DNA from: Paroedura picta
Taxonomy: Eukaryota; Chordata; Lepidosauria; Squamata; Gekkonidae
Assembly: GCF_049243985.1 (NCBI RefSeq)
Contig: NC_135380.1
Span: forward strand, 20,756,501-20,820,500
Direction: 5' to 3'
Length of the DNA: 64,000 nucleotides
The position numbers and the translations under genes were made by a program. The stretch's first letter is position 1; each line of letters begins with the position of its first letter. Of the stretch, positions 12,101 to 24,100 are shown one piece after another. The notes under the pieces were generated by a model that saw only the letters and a list, made by a program, of their open reading frames with translations, did not search any database and had not been told where the DNA came from.

Positions 12101-15100
12101 CAAATTATGCAAAAAGGATGGCTTGCATGCCTTATTGTAATGCACAACCTGGCATTGTGGTTCATCAAAAAGAAAGAACCCAAGGTATTTGCATTTGTAA
12201 GAGGGTCAAGAATGAAAGGATACTGGAATATATGGAGGAATGTTCTTAGGGAACAAGCTTTTGAGACTTTGTACCACCCTGATATTTCTAGTTCCTAACC
12301 CTTTAAACCAGAGGTAGTCAACCTGTGGTCCTCCAGATGTCCATGGACTACAATTCCCATGAGCCCCTGCCAGCAAACTCCTAGCCCATGAACATCTGGA
12401 GGACCACAGGTTGACTTCCTCTGCTTTAAACCACAGAACTACCCCCCACCCCGCATATTACAAGTTCCCTCTGTCATAAGAACTAGAGCCTTGTCCTTCT
12501 ATGCAGAACCTGTAGAGATTAACCAGCTTCTGCACTGGAAGCCACATTCCACATTGGGGAGGGGGGCCAGGGCTCAGTGACAGTGCATCTGCTAGGCAGT
12601 TTGGTGTCTCCTATGCCCCTTCGTACTAACACAACCGTAGATCTTCCCTGGACATCCAACACCACAGTCTTTTAAGACCCTTCCTTACTGAAAAGCAAAG
12701 CACTTAATATCCAACTGCTCACATTTCCTTTGGAAATAAGCTATTGAGAACAACACCTAAAAATGGAAACTGGGAGGGACGGGGGAGACAGTGAAGGCTC
12801 CTGTGCAGTTGCAAGGAAAAACTCAATACAAATCTAAATCAGAGGCAACAGAACTCAGCAGACTGCACAGTCGCTGAGAGCTGCAACTCCACACCAGCTG
12901 CTGAGGTTATAGGGAAGGCTTGGTAGAACTCTGCATCAGCCTCTGCCTCTTGCTGCAAAGCAATCCAAGAACTAAGGGATCTTGCAGAGGAGATGCCGAG
13001 CGCAAAGAAACCCATTCGTGACACAAGCTGGTCCCTCTGGCCATGGCAGGCTGGGGGATTGCTGCGAATAGCTGCTTAATAGGCCTCCAGAGCAAGGAAA
13101 GAGAGAGGAGCTTTCGGGAGGCATCCTCTGCCTCCTGTGTCCAAGAGACGTAGGCAGCACCTCCCCAAACTGGTTCTGCCTCCCCAGCTCCCAGCTGTTG
13201 CTTGGAGACACCAGGTAGGAACAAGCAAACATCCCCAAGCCAGGTGTGCTGCTGCCTGCAGGGACATGTGCAAGAGTGCAGCAAGGTCACAGAAGCAAAG
13301 CAACGGGCTTCAACGCTTGGCCAGAAGGGGAGCAGACGAGGCAGAAGCCACACAATGCACTTTCAAGGAAAAAGTTTCCCATACCAGGGAGAGAGGGCGC
13401 AGGGAGAGGTGGAAGAATCAGGATACTCTGTTTTTCTTCCCAAATGCAAACAAAGTTTCTTACAATAACCCTCTCCCTCTTCCCCACCCTGTGAGGTAGG
13501 TTATGCTGAAAGGAGGAGTCACTGGCCCCGGTCAGCCTGCAAGCTTTCATGGCAGAGTGGAGATTCAAACCAGCATCTCCCTGACCCTAGTCCAACACTC
13601 TAACCTCTCCAAGCATTAAGTGATGTAGATAAAAGGATGCAGGTGGATCTCCCTGGTTTGCTTCAGGGGAACCTTTAATAGCTCCTCCATGAGAAAACAG
13701 AAGGCGGTACTCTCTTACGCATGGAGATTCAAGGATGGCAAAAGCACCACCTGCTGAAATACATCATAGAAAGACAGGAGTCCAGCCACTGCACAATGAA
13801 TGGAAGACCAGTTCACATTCATATCTCCTCACCTCCCTCTCCTCTTCCTCTGCAGGTCAAGCTGTAAGCTCCATTATCTATATGCCACTTTCCCTAAATG
13901 AATTGAAGCACCATCAAGCTACTGCGGACTTTAATTTTTTAATTTATAATTTCGATTTATAGGCTGCCCACTCCACAGTGGGCTCATGGCAACTAACAAA
14001 GACAAACAAGAATATTAATATACAATTGTTAAAACACTAAGGGCATCTTAAATTTTAAAAGATGAACCTGCCAGTCCATAAGTAAATTACTTGGGGGGGG
14101 GTAAGACCAGGAGACTGATGATGGAAGGTGCCGACCGTCAAACCATAAGCCTGATGGAACAACTCAATTTTACAGGCCCTGCAGAACTCTAGTGAGTCCT
14201 ACAAGGCTCAGATCTCTGCCAAGAGTGTTCCACTAGTTTGGGGCCAGGGCTGAAAAGCCCGTTTTGATTGTAGGTGCACTTGTTTCTGGCCAGGGATCAC
14301 CAGGAGGTTCGCAGCTTGAGAGCAATATATTAGGGGAATATTAGGAGAGGTGGCCATGCAGATACACTGTTCCCAGACCGCTATGGTGACCCTGTAGGGT
14401 TTTCAAGGCAAAAGATGTTCAAAGGTGGTTTGCTACTGCCTGCCTCCATCTCATCATAAGCCCCTCTCATCAGTTACCCCTGCCCCATTGCTTACCAGAA
14501 GTCTCAATCTGTGAGTATTAGAAATTTTGTACATGGTTCCCCAGCTTTGTGTGCATATGTCTGGGTCCTTTAAAGGGGCAGTGGTAACTGCATCTTCCCT
14601 ACGTCCTGTAATTCCTATGGGCAGCGTTGCTTGGGATTGCACAGTGACCTCAGGACAAATCTCACAGCACTAATAAAACACACTCTTCTGCCTCCTTACC
14701 TGTCTGTTGCTTGGTTTCGGAGGCCCCTGGGAGGGCAGGCTGTGTTCATCAGAGGTTTCAAAAGAACTCCCCAGAGACTGGAAGCTAGAAAGAGAAAGCT
14801 AACATGAGGAGACCAATCTCATGCTACCGAGGGGCAGAGCCTAAGCAAAAGTCTGGTGGTCAAGTAGGAGAATTCACTACCCTAACACCAGCACTAACAT
14901 GAGGTCCCTTACAACTCTATGATTCTATGATTCTAACAAGTCACTTATCTGTCAGGTCAATTACCTGCATACCTCCTAAAAATTAAGAGATTACCTTAGA
15001 AAATGTTTCAGTAAGACCACCACATTTCAGAATGCTTGAAGTTCATTTCAGACCAGACTTAACAGAAATGATCCAAAGATTGAACTCCACTGATCTTCCC

Positions 15101-18100
15101 TGCATGCTTGGGGGGGGGGAATGTTTGCCAATTCTTTCCTCCCATGGTAGACTCCAGCCCCCTACTCATGCTGTTTTGGGGAGCCCTGTCCCCCAGGAAC
15201 AGCATTTTAGGGGCAGCTGCAAAGTTGCATTCTGGTGATACAAATCCTTCTGTCACTGGAGAGTTTCAACAGGATCCAAACCACAGAGTGCATTACAGAT
15301 GTGGAAAAATCCATACAAGTACAAGGAGACACTAGTACGAGTCCTAGCAAAGTCACGTACACTCTAGACAAGACAAGGAGGTTTCCTTTAAAAATGTGGA
15401 AGTACTGCCTAAATGACATACATAAAAAGAAGCACAAATTCTGATATAATAAATGCAAACCACTGAAACAACAAAGAAGAAGGCAGCATATATAAAATAT
15501 TAGTAATATATTAATCATAATAAAACATTTTTTTATTGTATTGACATATATTTGAAGTGGGAAACTCAACAGAATGCTTGCCATGTCAGACTTCCAGAGA
15601 GCCATGAAAGAATTAGCAAAGAAAACTACGGAGATCTCACTGAAGCAAAATAAATCGTTTTCTCCATCCTGCTCTGTGGAAGACATAGGAAAGATGCTCA
15701 TCCCGAAATCCCTGTTTTGGTGGGACAGCATCTGAAGAAAGGAAGTGATGTCCACTGACTTCAGTGGCTTTAAAGGGGGATTAATCAAATTTGTGGGAAA
15801 ATAGGTCTGTTAATGGCTGCCATGATAATTAAAAGAAACCTCCATGTTCTGAAGGGGTGCACCTCTCTAAGCAACAGATATAAACATGAAAGGATGTTAC
15901 CCTTCAAGCCTTGTTTGTGAGCATCCTGTAAAAATCTGTCTGGTCATGGAAGGAAGCAGGCTATATGGAGCAGATGGATCCTTTACCTGACCCACCAGGG
16001 CTCTATTACACACCTGCGACTATTGATTACAGACTCTCCTCTGCTGTCACTGGGCAAACTGGGCCTCGGTGGGCTGTATGGACTGGCAGGACGGAATCCA
16101 GGAGACGAAGGCGAGTAGGGACTGCCGGGCCGTGGACTGATGGAAGCTGGGCTGGAGTAGGAAGATCTCAGTGAACTCTGACCATCATCTCTGGTTCTCA
16201 GAGAATCCTACAGGAGAAGGCAACAAAGAGTCAAGCAGATATAAAAAATACAGGTTGAAGACTAATAACCAGTCATGTTTTGATACCCAAAACAGAAAAA
16301 TTAAGAGATTCTCCTGCAGGGTAGTAAAAATGTAGTAAACCAAATAATTGATATTAAAGGCCATTTAATGTTGCCACTGAAATTGACTGCCCTACCATGC
16401 CATTGATTGGTAGGGCTGGCCCTGCTAAGTGCCAGTGTGCCCTATGAAGCTTTCTATGTAGGGGCACCAGTGCACCATAATTGGTATCTATATTTTCTCT
16501 TCTGTAAACACATAAAGGCAATCAGCCATTCAGGGTTATCACCAAATGTCACATGGTTGGGAATCTACTGAGGCCCATATCCTGGCAGAGGGCCTACCAA
16601 TGAACAGAGAAGTTTGGCCCATCTTCTCCTTCTCCTGTTCAAGAATTGAACCTTGGCCCAGGGAATTTTGGGAGAGTCTGCTGTAACCCAGGCCTGGAAA
16701 AAATTAAGCAGGTCATGATTCTTCTGCTGTCCTTTAAGCCCTGCAAGTACCAGTGGCGCTTAAAGAAATACAGAAAGAGATGCACTCTGTTGGATTCTCC
16801 AGGATGGAGTCTGCATTGGCAGGGGTAGTGTGCTTAAGCATTGGGGAGACACTGATCCTTGCCTAGTCCTCCCCACATAGTCAGCCCCACACTCATTATT
16901 CTGCTTTGTCTCATTCCTGAAAACTATGCCACACTGATGGCTGCTGAAATGCCAAATTAACTCTAAGCCTCAACCATTCATTGTAATAGGTTTTGTAGTT
17001 CTTGATAAAACCAGGGGAATGGATAAACAGTTTATCTGGCAAAACCTCACTCTGCTTCACTCCATCAGATATTCGATACAAATACTATATAGGTTGCGTC
17101 TTATTCTGGCCCAGGGGTAGTCAAACTGCGGCCCTCCAGATGTCCATGGACTACAATTCCCATGAGCCCCTGCCAGCGAGTGCATTCGCTGGCAGGGGCT
17201 CATGGGAATTGCAGTCCATGGACATCTGGAGGGCCGCAGTTTGACTACCCCTAGGTTAGACAGTAAAGGAGACAACATACAAATCTGGTCAAATGCTTCC
17301 AACACCAGACTCATGAAATCAATTTTTTCCCTCATTTACCGTGGAACTATTTGAAAACAAGCTGTGAAATGGTTTGTTAGATTCTTGGATATAAAATTAT
17401 TTATGGTTCTTTTACATACTTGATGGCTCACTATTTAAGAGGAATTAAATTACAGGACGGGGGAAGAGGCAAAGGGTCTTTCATTGAAAGGCCTAATAAT
17501 GTTTGAGTTATAACACTGGAAAACAGACCCTGCTTCATCAGTTGGGAAGTGATCAAGGGATATTCTTGATGCTGCTGAAATGGAAACTCTTACAGAAGTT
17601 ATACAGACATAAAAATGACTAGAGAGCACAAATCTAGCAGTTAGAGATCATTTACTGATGACCTCAGTATGAAATTGATAACAGCTGCTGTTCGGTTGAC
17701 ATCTTTGTTGTCTAGCACTTTCCTGTATGCTGGTAATCATGTTTTCATTTTAAAACAATGTTAAAAATTTTCAAAGGTACATTTGCTGGGCTGAGCTGTA
17801 TGTCTGTGAACGTAACAGGCTAGGGGAATAATTCTTAATTGCCTCTCTGTGCATGCAAAGAAGAAATGTACATGGGTTAAGGAGAGCAGGTACCCCAGTA
17901 CGGAAGTCCATAAACTTTAATCCTGCATTGTCAAAAATACGTGTCTGATGAAGACAAAAGGAGTGCTCACCTGAAATCGTATGCTCAGCAGTTCTGGGGA
18001 ACTTTCACCATTGGTCTGGCTGGGAGAAAATTGCTGAGACCTGGAAATGGAGTGAGCGGTTCCTTAGAAAACACATTTTAGAAAACTCTCTAGTCCTGAT

Positions 18101-21100
18101 CAATGTGTGGGCCAACAACTAAACCTTTATACTTAATAACTACACGGCTGATACAAACTGTTGCTCCCAGTAATATCTCTAGGCCTTTCTGAAGATAGTA
18201 AAGGTAAAGGTAAAGGTATCCCCTGTGCAAGCACCGAGTCATGTCTGACCCTTGGGGTGACGCCCTCTAGCGTTTTCATGGCAGACTCAATACGGGGTGG
18301 TTTGCCAGTGCCTTCCCCAGTCATTACCGTTTACCCCCCAGCAAGCTTGGTACTCATTTTACCGAACTCAGAAGGATGGAAGGCTGAGTCAACCTTGAGC
18401 CGGCTGCTGGGATTGAACTCCCACCCTCATGGTCAGAGCTTCTGACAGCATGTCAGCTGCTTTATCACTCTGTGCCACAAGAGGCTCTTGAAGATAGTAC
18501 TGCCACATAATTCCAAATCCACTCAACACGTAGGAAGTTCCATAATTAAAAGTAACATGATGCTGTGCCTATCTACATTACAGAATAAATTGTCTTCTGC
18601 AGAAATTGTCTGCAGAAATATATCGTCTTCATAACCACCTTCCCCAGAAGTTCTAGGTAGCTAACAACTTAATTGGTAAAATGTAAAATCGTTCACATGC
18701 ATATTACAGAGGTTTAGAACAACAAAAAATCTGAACTTTTCTCTTCTTCAGAGTTTCATTGCTCCCCCCCCCCCTTTGGTCTTTTTTGTGTTATCGTCTA
18801 ACTGCGGACAATGGGAGTAGTATGGACCGTCTTCGTACTTTTATTCTGCAATTACTCTAATAGGGCAGCCCTGATGTGGCTCTGGAAGCATGCCAAGGAA
18901 GAAACTCCTCACATTCTGGTTGATTGTCATTTTTCTCCTTTTAATTTGAACAGAAATAAGAAAGCCCACTGGACAGTTTATACATATATAGGATTAACTT
19001 CTGCCAAACACTGAGAAACAGGGGGCGGGGAATTTTTACATATACCGATTTAAGACCTCCTGAAGCATGCATACAACTAATCCCTGTGTGAATCTGGACT
19101 GGGTTAGTCATAGAAAATCTCTCACCTCACACTTGATTAAAAAAAAAATTCTGATGGTGCTTCTTCAACAGAGACAGCTTGCCTCTCCCACAGGGTGTTT
19201 GCTATATGGCTTTCAAATGAGGCACAGATGGTGTGTCTGTGTGCTATCCTAATTCTCTTGCCCTCCTCCTGGGAGAAAGCAGCAGCGTACCCATACCAGG
19301 ATCAAAAGCAGCCTTATTCCACTACTACCTTCCTTCCATCACAGGAGGTGCCGGCTACAGCCTCAGTACAAGAGGTGGGGCCCTGCCCCCAAGTGCCAGA
19401 CTCTGAACTGGGGCGGGGGGGGGGGAGGACAGAAGAAGTGTGGCTTCTTTTATAGTCTCTCTTATGTATTTGGTGCTTTGATGTAGCTGGGAGCTGGAAT
19501 TCATTAAGAGGAATTAAATCACAGGATGGGGGAAGAGGCAGACTGCAATGCTTTGGAGAGAATGTAGAATAGGAGAGGCCCTTAAGAATGGATTCATCTG
19601 AGGTATGGTCCACTCTGTGGGCCTGGGCAGACTAGATCAGTATGCTGGCTGTGTTTCAGAAATGGCCAATAAGATCTCTAGGCTATTTTGTTCTCCAGAC
19701 AACAGTTCTAGCTATAGAAGTGCAAAACCCAGTACTCTTGCAAGTGGTAGGACTCCACAACATAGCTACCAAATCAGGGTTTCCAAGTTACAGAGGGAGT
19801 GTGCTTGGGTGTAGAAAATATGCAAACTTACATATCATGGAACAAAATTATAAGAGACATTCAGCAATAAAATGTCAAATAATCCCAGAAATGGTGGAAA
19901 TCATGGATTGGTTAGTTTAGGCTAGGGCCTAGTCTGCACTCATAGGATAATGCACTTTCAATGTGCTTTGGCAGCTGGATTCTCCTGTGCAGAACAGGAA
20001 AATCTACTTCTAAAGTGCATTGAAAGTGCATTATCTATTGTGTGCAGAATAGGCCCAGGGCAACCAGGAGACAGATCCAGGCACAGCACCATTCACTGGC
20101 TGTTCCCACTATGAAGAAAGGTCTCTGCTATTGCCAGTCCTTGCTGTGGTGTGACGTCAGACAGAGCACCCATGTGTAGTCTATTCTGTAGAAAACCTAA
20201 CTGACAGCAAGATGGTTTAAGCAGGCACCTTTAAGACTCAAAAAATCTATTCTCCAACTAGTGGCCAAGCTTGTTGCATTCAGGAATACAACGGGCACTA
20301 GATTGGGGGGGGGTGGAGTGGAAGAACTCTGCGGATGGCCTCCCCCTCCTCCCAGGACCTGGAAAGGCTGCAGGCAGCTGTCAGGAAACTCACTAGCAGT
20401 GGCAGCTCTCACGCAAGAAGGATCTGCATCCTCCAAGCCTCAGAGGGAAGTGGAAGGAGGAGGTCAGGGGTGGGGGACAGAAGGTGATTGGCTGGCCGCT
20501 GGACAGATAGGCAAGCTGGTTGGAGGGGGAGGCACTAAGGAACAGGACAGCCACCCTGAGTGGGTGTTAAGTGCTGAGTGGCACTTAAGCCATGAGACAT
20601 GCTCCTCCTCCAAGGCCTTACCAGAAATATTAAGTGGAACAGATAACGTTACACGAGTCCTAGTTAAGTTTATCAGATGTGCTGGAGACATGTGATGAAG
20701 TAAACTCTCATTCACAAATGGCTGGGGAAGAATAAACTTTGTGAGTCTTTTAGGCACCAGTAGACTCTTGTTTTATTTTGCTGCCGCAGCCCATCAAAAA
20801 ATTAAAACTAAAGAAAGAGCTAGACTCTGGTCTGGAAGCTAATGAAGAACGTACTTCAATATGGCCCTCTCACGTACTTCAACATCCCCAAACACAGTGA
20901 AGCCCCATTTGGCAAGTTTGCTGAAAGAGAAAAAAAAAGACTCTAATGGTGAACTCATGAAGCAGTTGGAGATGGATAAGGCCTACTCTAGGCCTGACTG
21001 GAGCTACTCTCTAGTCAGGAATGAGTGACTTCACTGAACACAAACTTTGTTTTTCATGAATTTGCCTCTATCTCTGTACCTCAATAATATGCAGTGAAAA

Positions 21101-24100
21101 GGGGAGGAGGTCTGTTCTAGAACAGGCACATCCTAATCCCCGTAGAGGTATGGGTCCAATTAAGAAGCCAATAAAATCTGGATCTGATGTTAACCTCATT
21201 AAACACACTCAAGCATCAGCCAGAGAATTTGAGAGAGAATGCCAAGCCCATGACAAGGACACTGAAAATTAAACTAAGAATTGGGAGGGGGGGGTTAGGT
21301 TTGAAACTTGCATATACTGCACCTTAGAACTGCTTCACAAGAGACTCTTAAGCATTTAAAAAAGAACTCTGAGGAAGGTGGAGCATGTTTTTCAAAGCAC
21401 ATGTTTCAAATTCTGATGCAGCACAGTCTGTGCAACAACTAGGAGCGTGTGAGAGGAAGTTCCTGGTTCAAACCTTACCACCCTAGGGCCACCTGCCACC
21501 CACATAGCTTGCCACACACAATACAGGAATACTGGCTTATTTTTACAGGGTTAAGATGATTGAGATAATGTGTGTGAAGCACATTTGACATTTCAAAGCT
21601 GTGCATAAATCCCAAATGACATTCCTCTATTCATGAAGTAAGTGCCCCATGTGGGCAAAGTGGATGTCCTCGCATGAGCAAAAAAGGGAACAGTATGGAA
21701 GTTAGGAGGGAACAACAGACAGACATGTGAAATATGCAGGAAAAATATTTTTTTTAAGCCATGTGGCATCTTCCCCCACACCCAAAAAACCATCCCAGTG
21801 AGGGAGGGCTGTGAATGAGCTCTCTTGTTACCTGATAGCAGTGAATCTGAAGAAAAGCAAGGGACTTTAGGAATTTAAAGGAGCAATTATTCTATAAAGC
21901 AGAACTCCCCAGAGTGTTTTGGGATTAGTTTGGGTTTTTTTTGGCAAGCCTGTGTTCTTGTATGGCTCCCATGAGACAAGGTGCCATAGACAATGGCGCA
22001 CCTAATTTATTCAGTGCCCAGGGTGGGCAGATGAGAGGTGATTGGTAATGAGAGGGCAGGGTGTGTGCCTGGCCAGGCTCTGAAGCTGGTGGAACATGGA
22101 CATAGCTACCTCACCACAAGTTTCTAGCAGCCATTCTCACTGGCCCAGGAGCAGCCGGAGTTCCTTGTGCTGATGGGAGGGGGGAATGTTGAGACAGCAT
22201 AGCTCCCACCACTAGTGGTGGCTTCATGAGGCCCACAGTGGCTTCTTCCAGGGGCTGGAGGGCTGCGAATAGTGGTGCCCCTCCATCAAGTGGTGCCTAG
22301 GTCATGTGCCCTGGCTGTCATACCCCAAATGCGCTGGTGGTATTAGAGCACCGGCTTTCCATGGAAAAGGTCCCAGGTTCAACTCCCTGTGTCTCCAGTT
22401 AAAAAGTTCAAGTAGCTGATGACGTGAAAAACATTTACATGACACCAAGGAGAGCAGATACCAGTCAGAGTAGATAACACTGACGACCTTGAAAGACCAG
22501 TGGTTGGACTCAGGATAAGACAGTTTCATGGAGAATGGTCTTAGTACTGCACATACTAGGTCTTGGTATATACCACAAGAGTGCCAGAAAAGCTGACTTC
22601 AAAGACTCCCAAGTGTCCCAAGGCAAGTGTGGCAGATGCAAGAAGTTGCATGTTCAGGGGAGGGTGGAGAAAGAAAAGAGAAAGATGAGCTAAGGGTCCC
22701 AAGAATGAGAGGAATGCCATCTTCGGAGCTGCTTTAAAAACAGTTTAAAAATGTATTTACATATATTTGAAATGCAAAACTCATCAGGGAAATAGCTGCA
22801 ATGTCAGACTTCTACAAAGACATGGAAGAATTACCAAAGGAAGCTAGGGAGACCTCAGTGAAGCAATCTCCCTAAATTTTTGTTTTGGTGAAACTGGGGG
22901 ATAGCATCTGAAGAAATGAAGTGATACCCACTGACTTCAGTTGTTGGGTTGATTACAATACACTTCCATGGAGAATGGCCTTACTGCTACACCTACTAGG
23001 CCTTGGTATGTGCCACAAGAGTACCAGAAAAGCTGACTTCAAAGACTCCGTGCCCCAGGACAAGTATGGCAGAAGGAAGAAGTTGCTTGTTCAAGGGAGG
23101 GTGGAGGAAGAAAAGGGAAGGGTGAGTTAAGGGTCCTGGAATGAGAGGAATGCCATCTTCAGAGCTGCTTTAAAAACAGTTTAAAAAAACATGTATTTAT
23201 ATATATTTGAAATGGGAACTTCATCAGGGATATAGCTACAATGTTAGACTTCTATGAAGGCATGAAAGAATTACCAAAGGAAGCTAGGGAGATCCCAGTG
23301 AAGGAAAATAGATTACCCTGCTCTGTGGAAGACATCGGAAAGATGCGCATCCCTAAATCCGGTTTGGTGGGACAGTATCTGAAGAAAGGAAGCGATGCCC
23401 ACTGACTTCAGTGGCTTTGAAAAGGGACTAGTCAAATTTCTGTGAAAACAGATCAGTTAATGGTTACATTTTTAATAACGTTAAATTATTATTATTTATT
23501 ATAATAATTTGGTTCCCCCCCCCTTTTCAAATTTCAGAGAACACCTGGTTGTGAAAAATATCTTCTGCTCTCTGAATGTGTGTTCTGTATGTCTGAAGTA
23601 TTTTTGACCACTGAGGAAGGCTGTAAAGGCCGAAACACGTCCGGTTTAACATGGGACCTATTAATCCACTAGGAATGCTATTAAAGTGTTCAGTCTGATA
23701 TTCAGAACCCTAATGGTTTTAATTTTATATGTGGACTCTATGTAATAAGTATTTAATTTGTTATTTTATTTTATTTGCTGTCGCTTGACTCTCTTGACAA
23801 AATTGTGATGCCTGCTACCTTCAGTGACTGGACTCATTATAAGACTCTTTCATGGAGAATGGCCTTAGTACTACACATGCTAGGCCTTGGTATGTGCCAC
23901 AAGGGTGCCAGGAAAGCTGACTTCAAAGACTTCAAGTGCCCCAGGGCAAGTGTGGCAGGAGGGAGAATTTGCATGCTCAGGGAAGGGTGGAGGAGGAAGA
24001 CAGATAGATGAGCCAAAGGTCCCGGAATGAGAGGAATGCCGCCTTCTGAGCTGCTTTAGCTCGGTTTGTCACTTTTGGGGTAGTGCCAAGATGCCATTAT

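Larger units (their letters stand above)
6847..14699 (-). other. PDLIM2 intron, 7.9 kb, repeat-rich
   Basis: The intron holds a LINE tail (7838-7900), a minus-strand LINE piece, a Sauria-type SINE, hAT-like elements, a 'ggtggggcctgg' family MITE, a foldback hAT and a LINE 3' end near 14 kb, listed separately. The parts 6900-7830, 9750-11630 and 12430-13480 show no recognisable element. Several poly-C and poly-T tracts occur there. Confidence 0.6.

Noticed and set aside
15207-15788. 193-codon open frame on the minus strand
   Set aside because: It is hydrophobic and AT-driven, overlaps the antisense of a dispersed repeat (15537-15817) and has no recognisable domain or splice context. Treated as chance.
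20261-20695. 144-codon frame, also open in the inverted copy at 29894-30223
   Set aside because: The shared frame follows from both being copies of one GC-rich repeat. Composition is Gly/Pro/Trp-biased with no domain; there is no evidence that it is coding.
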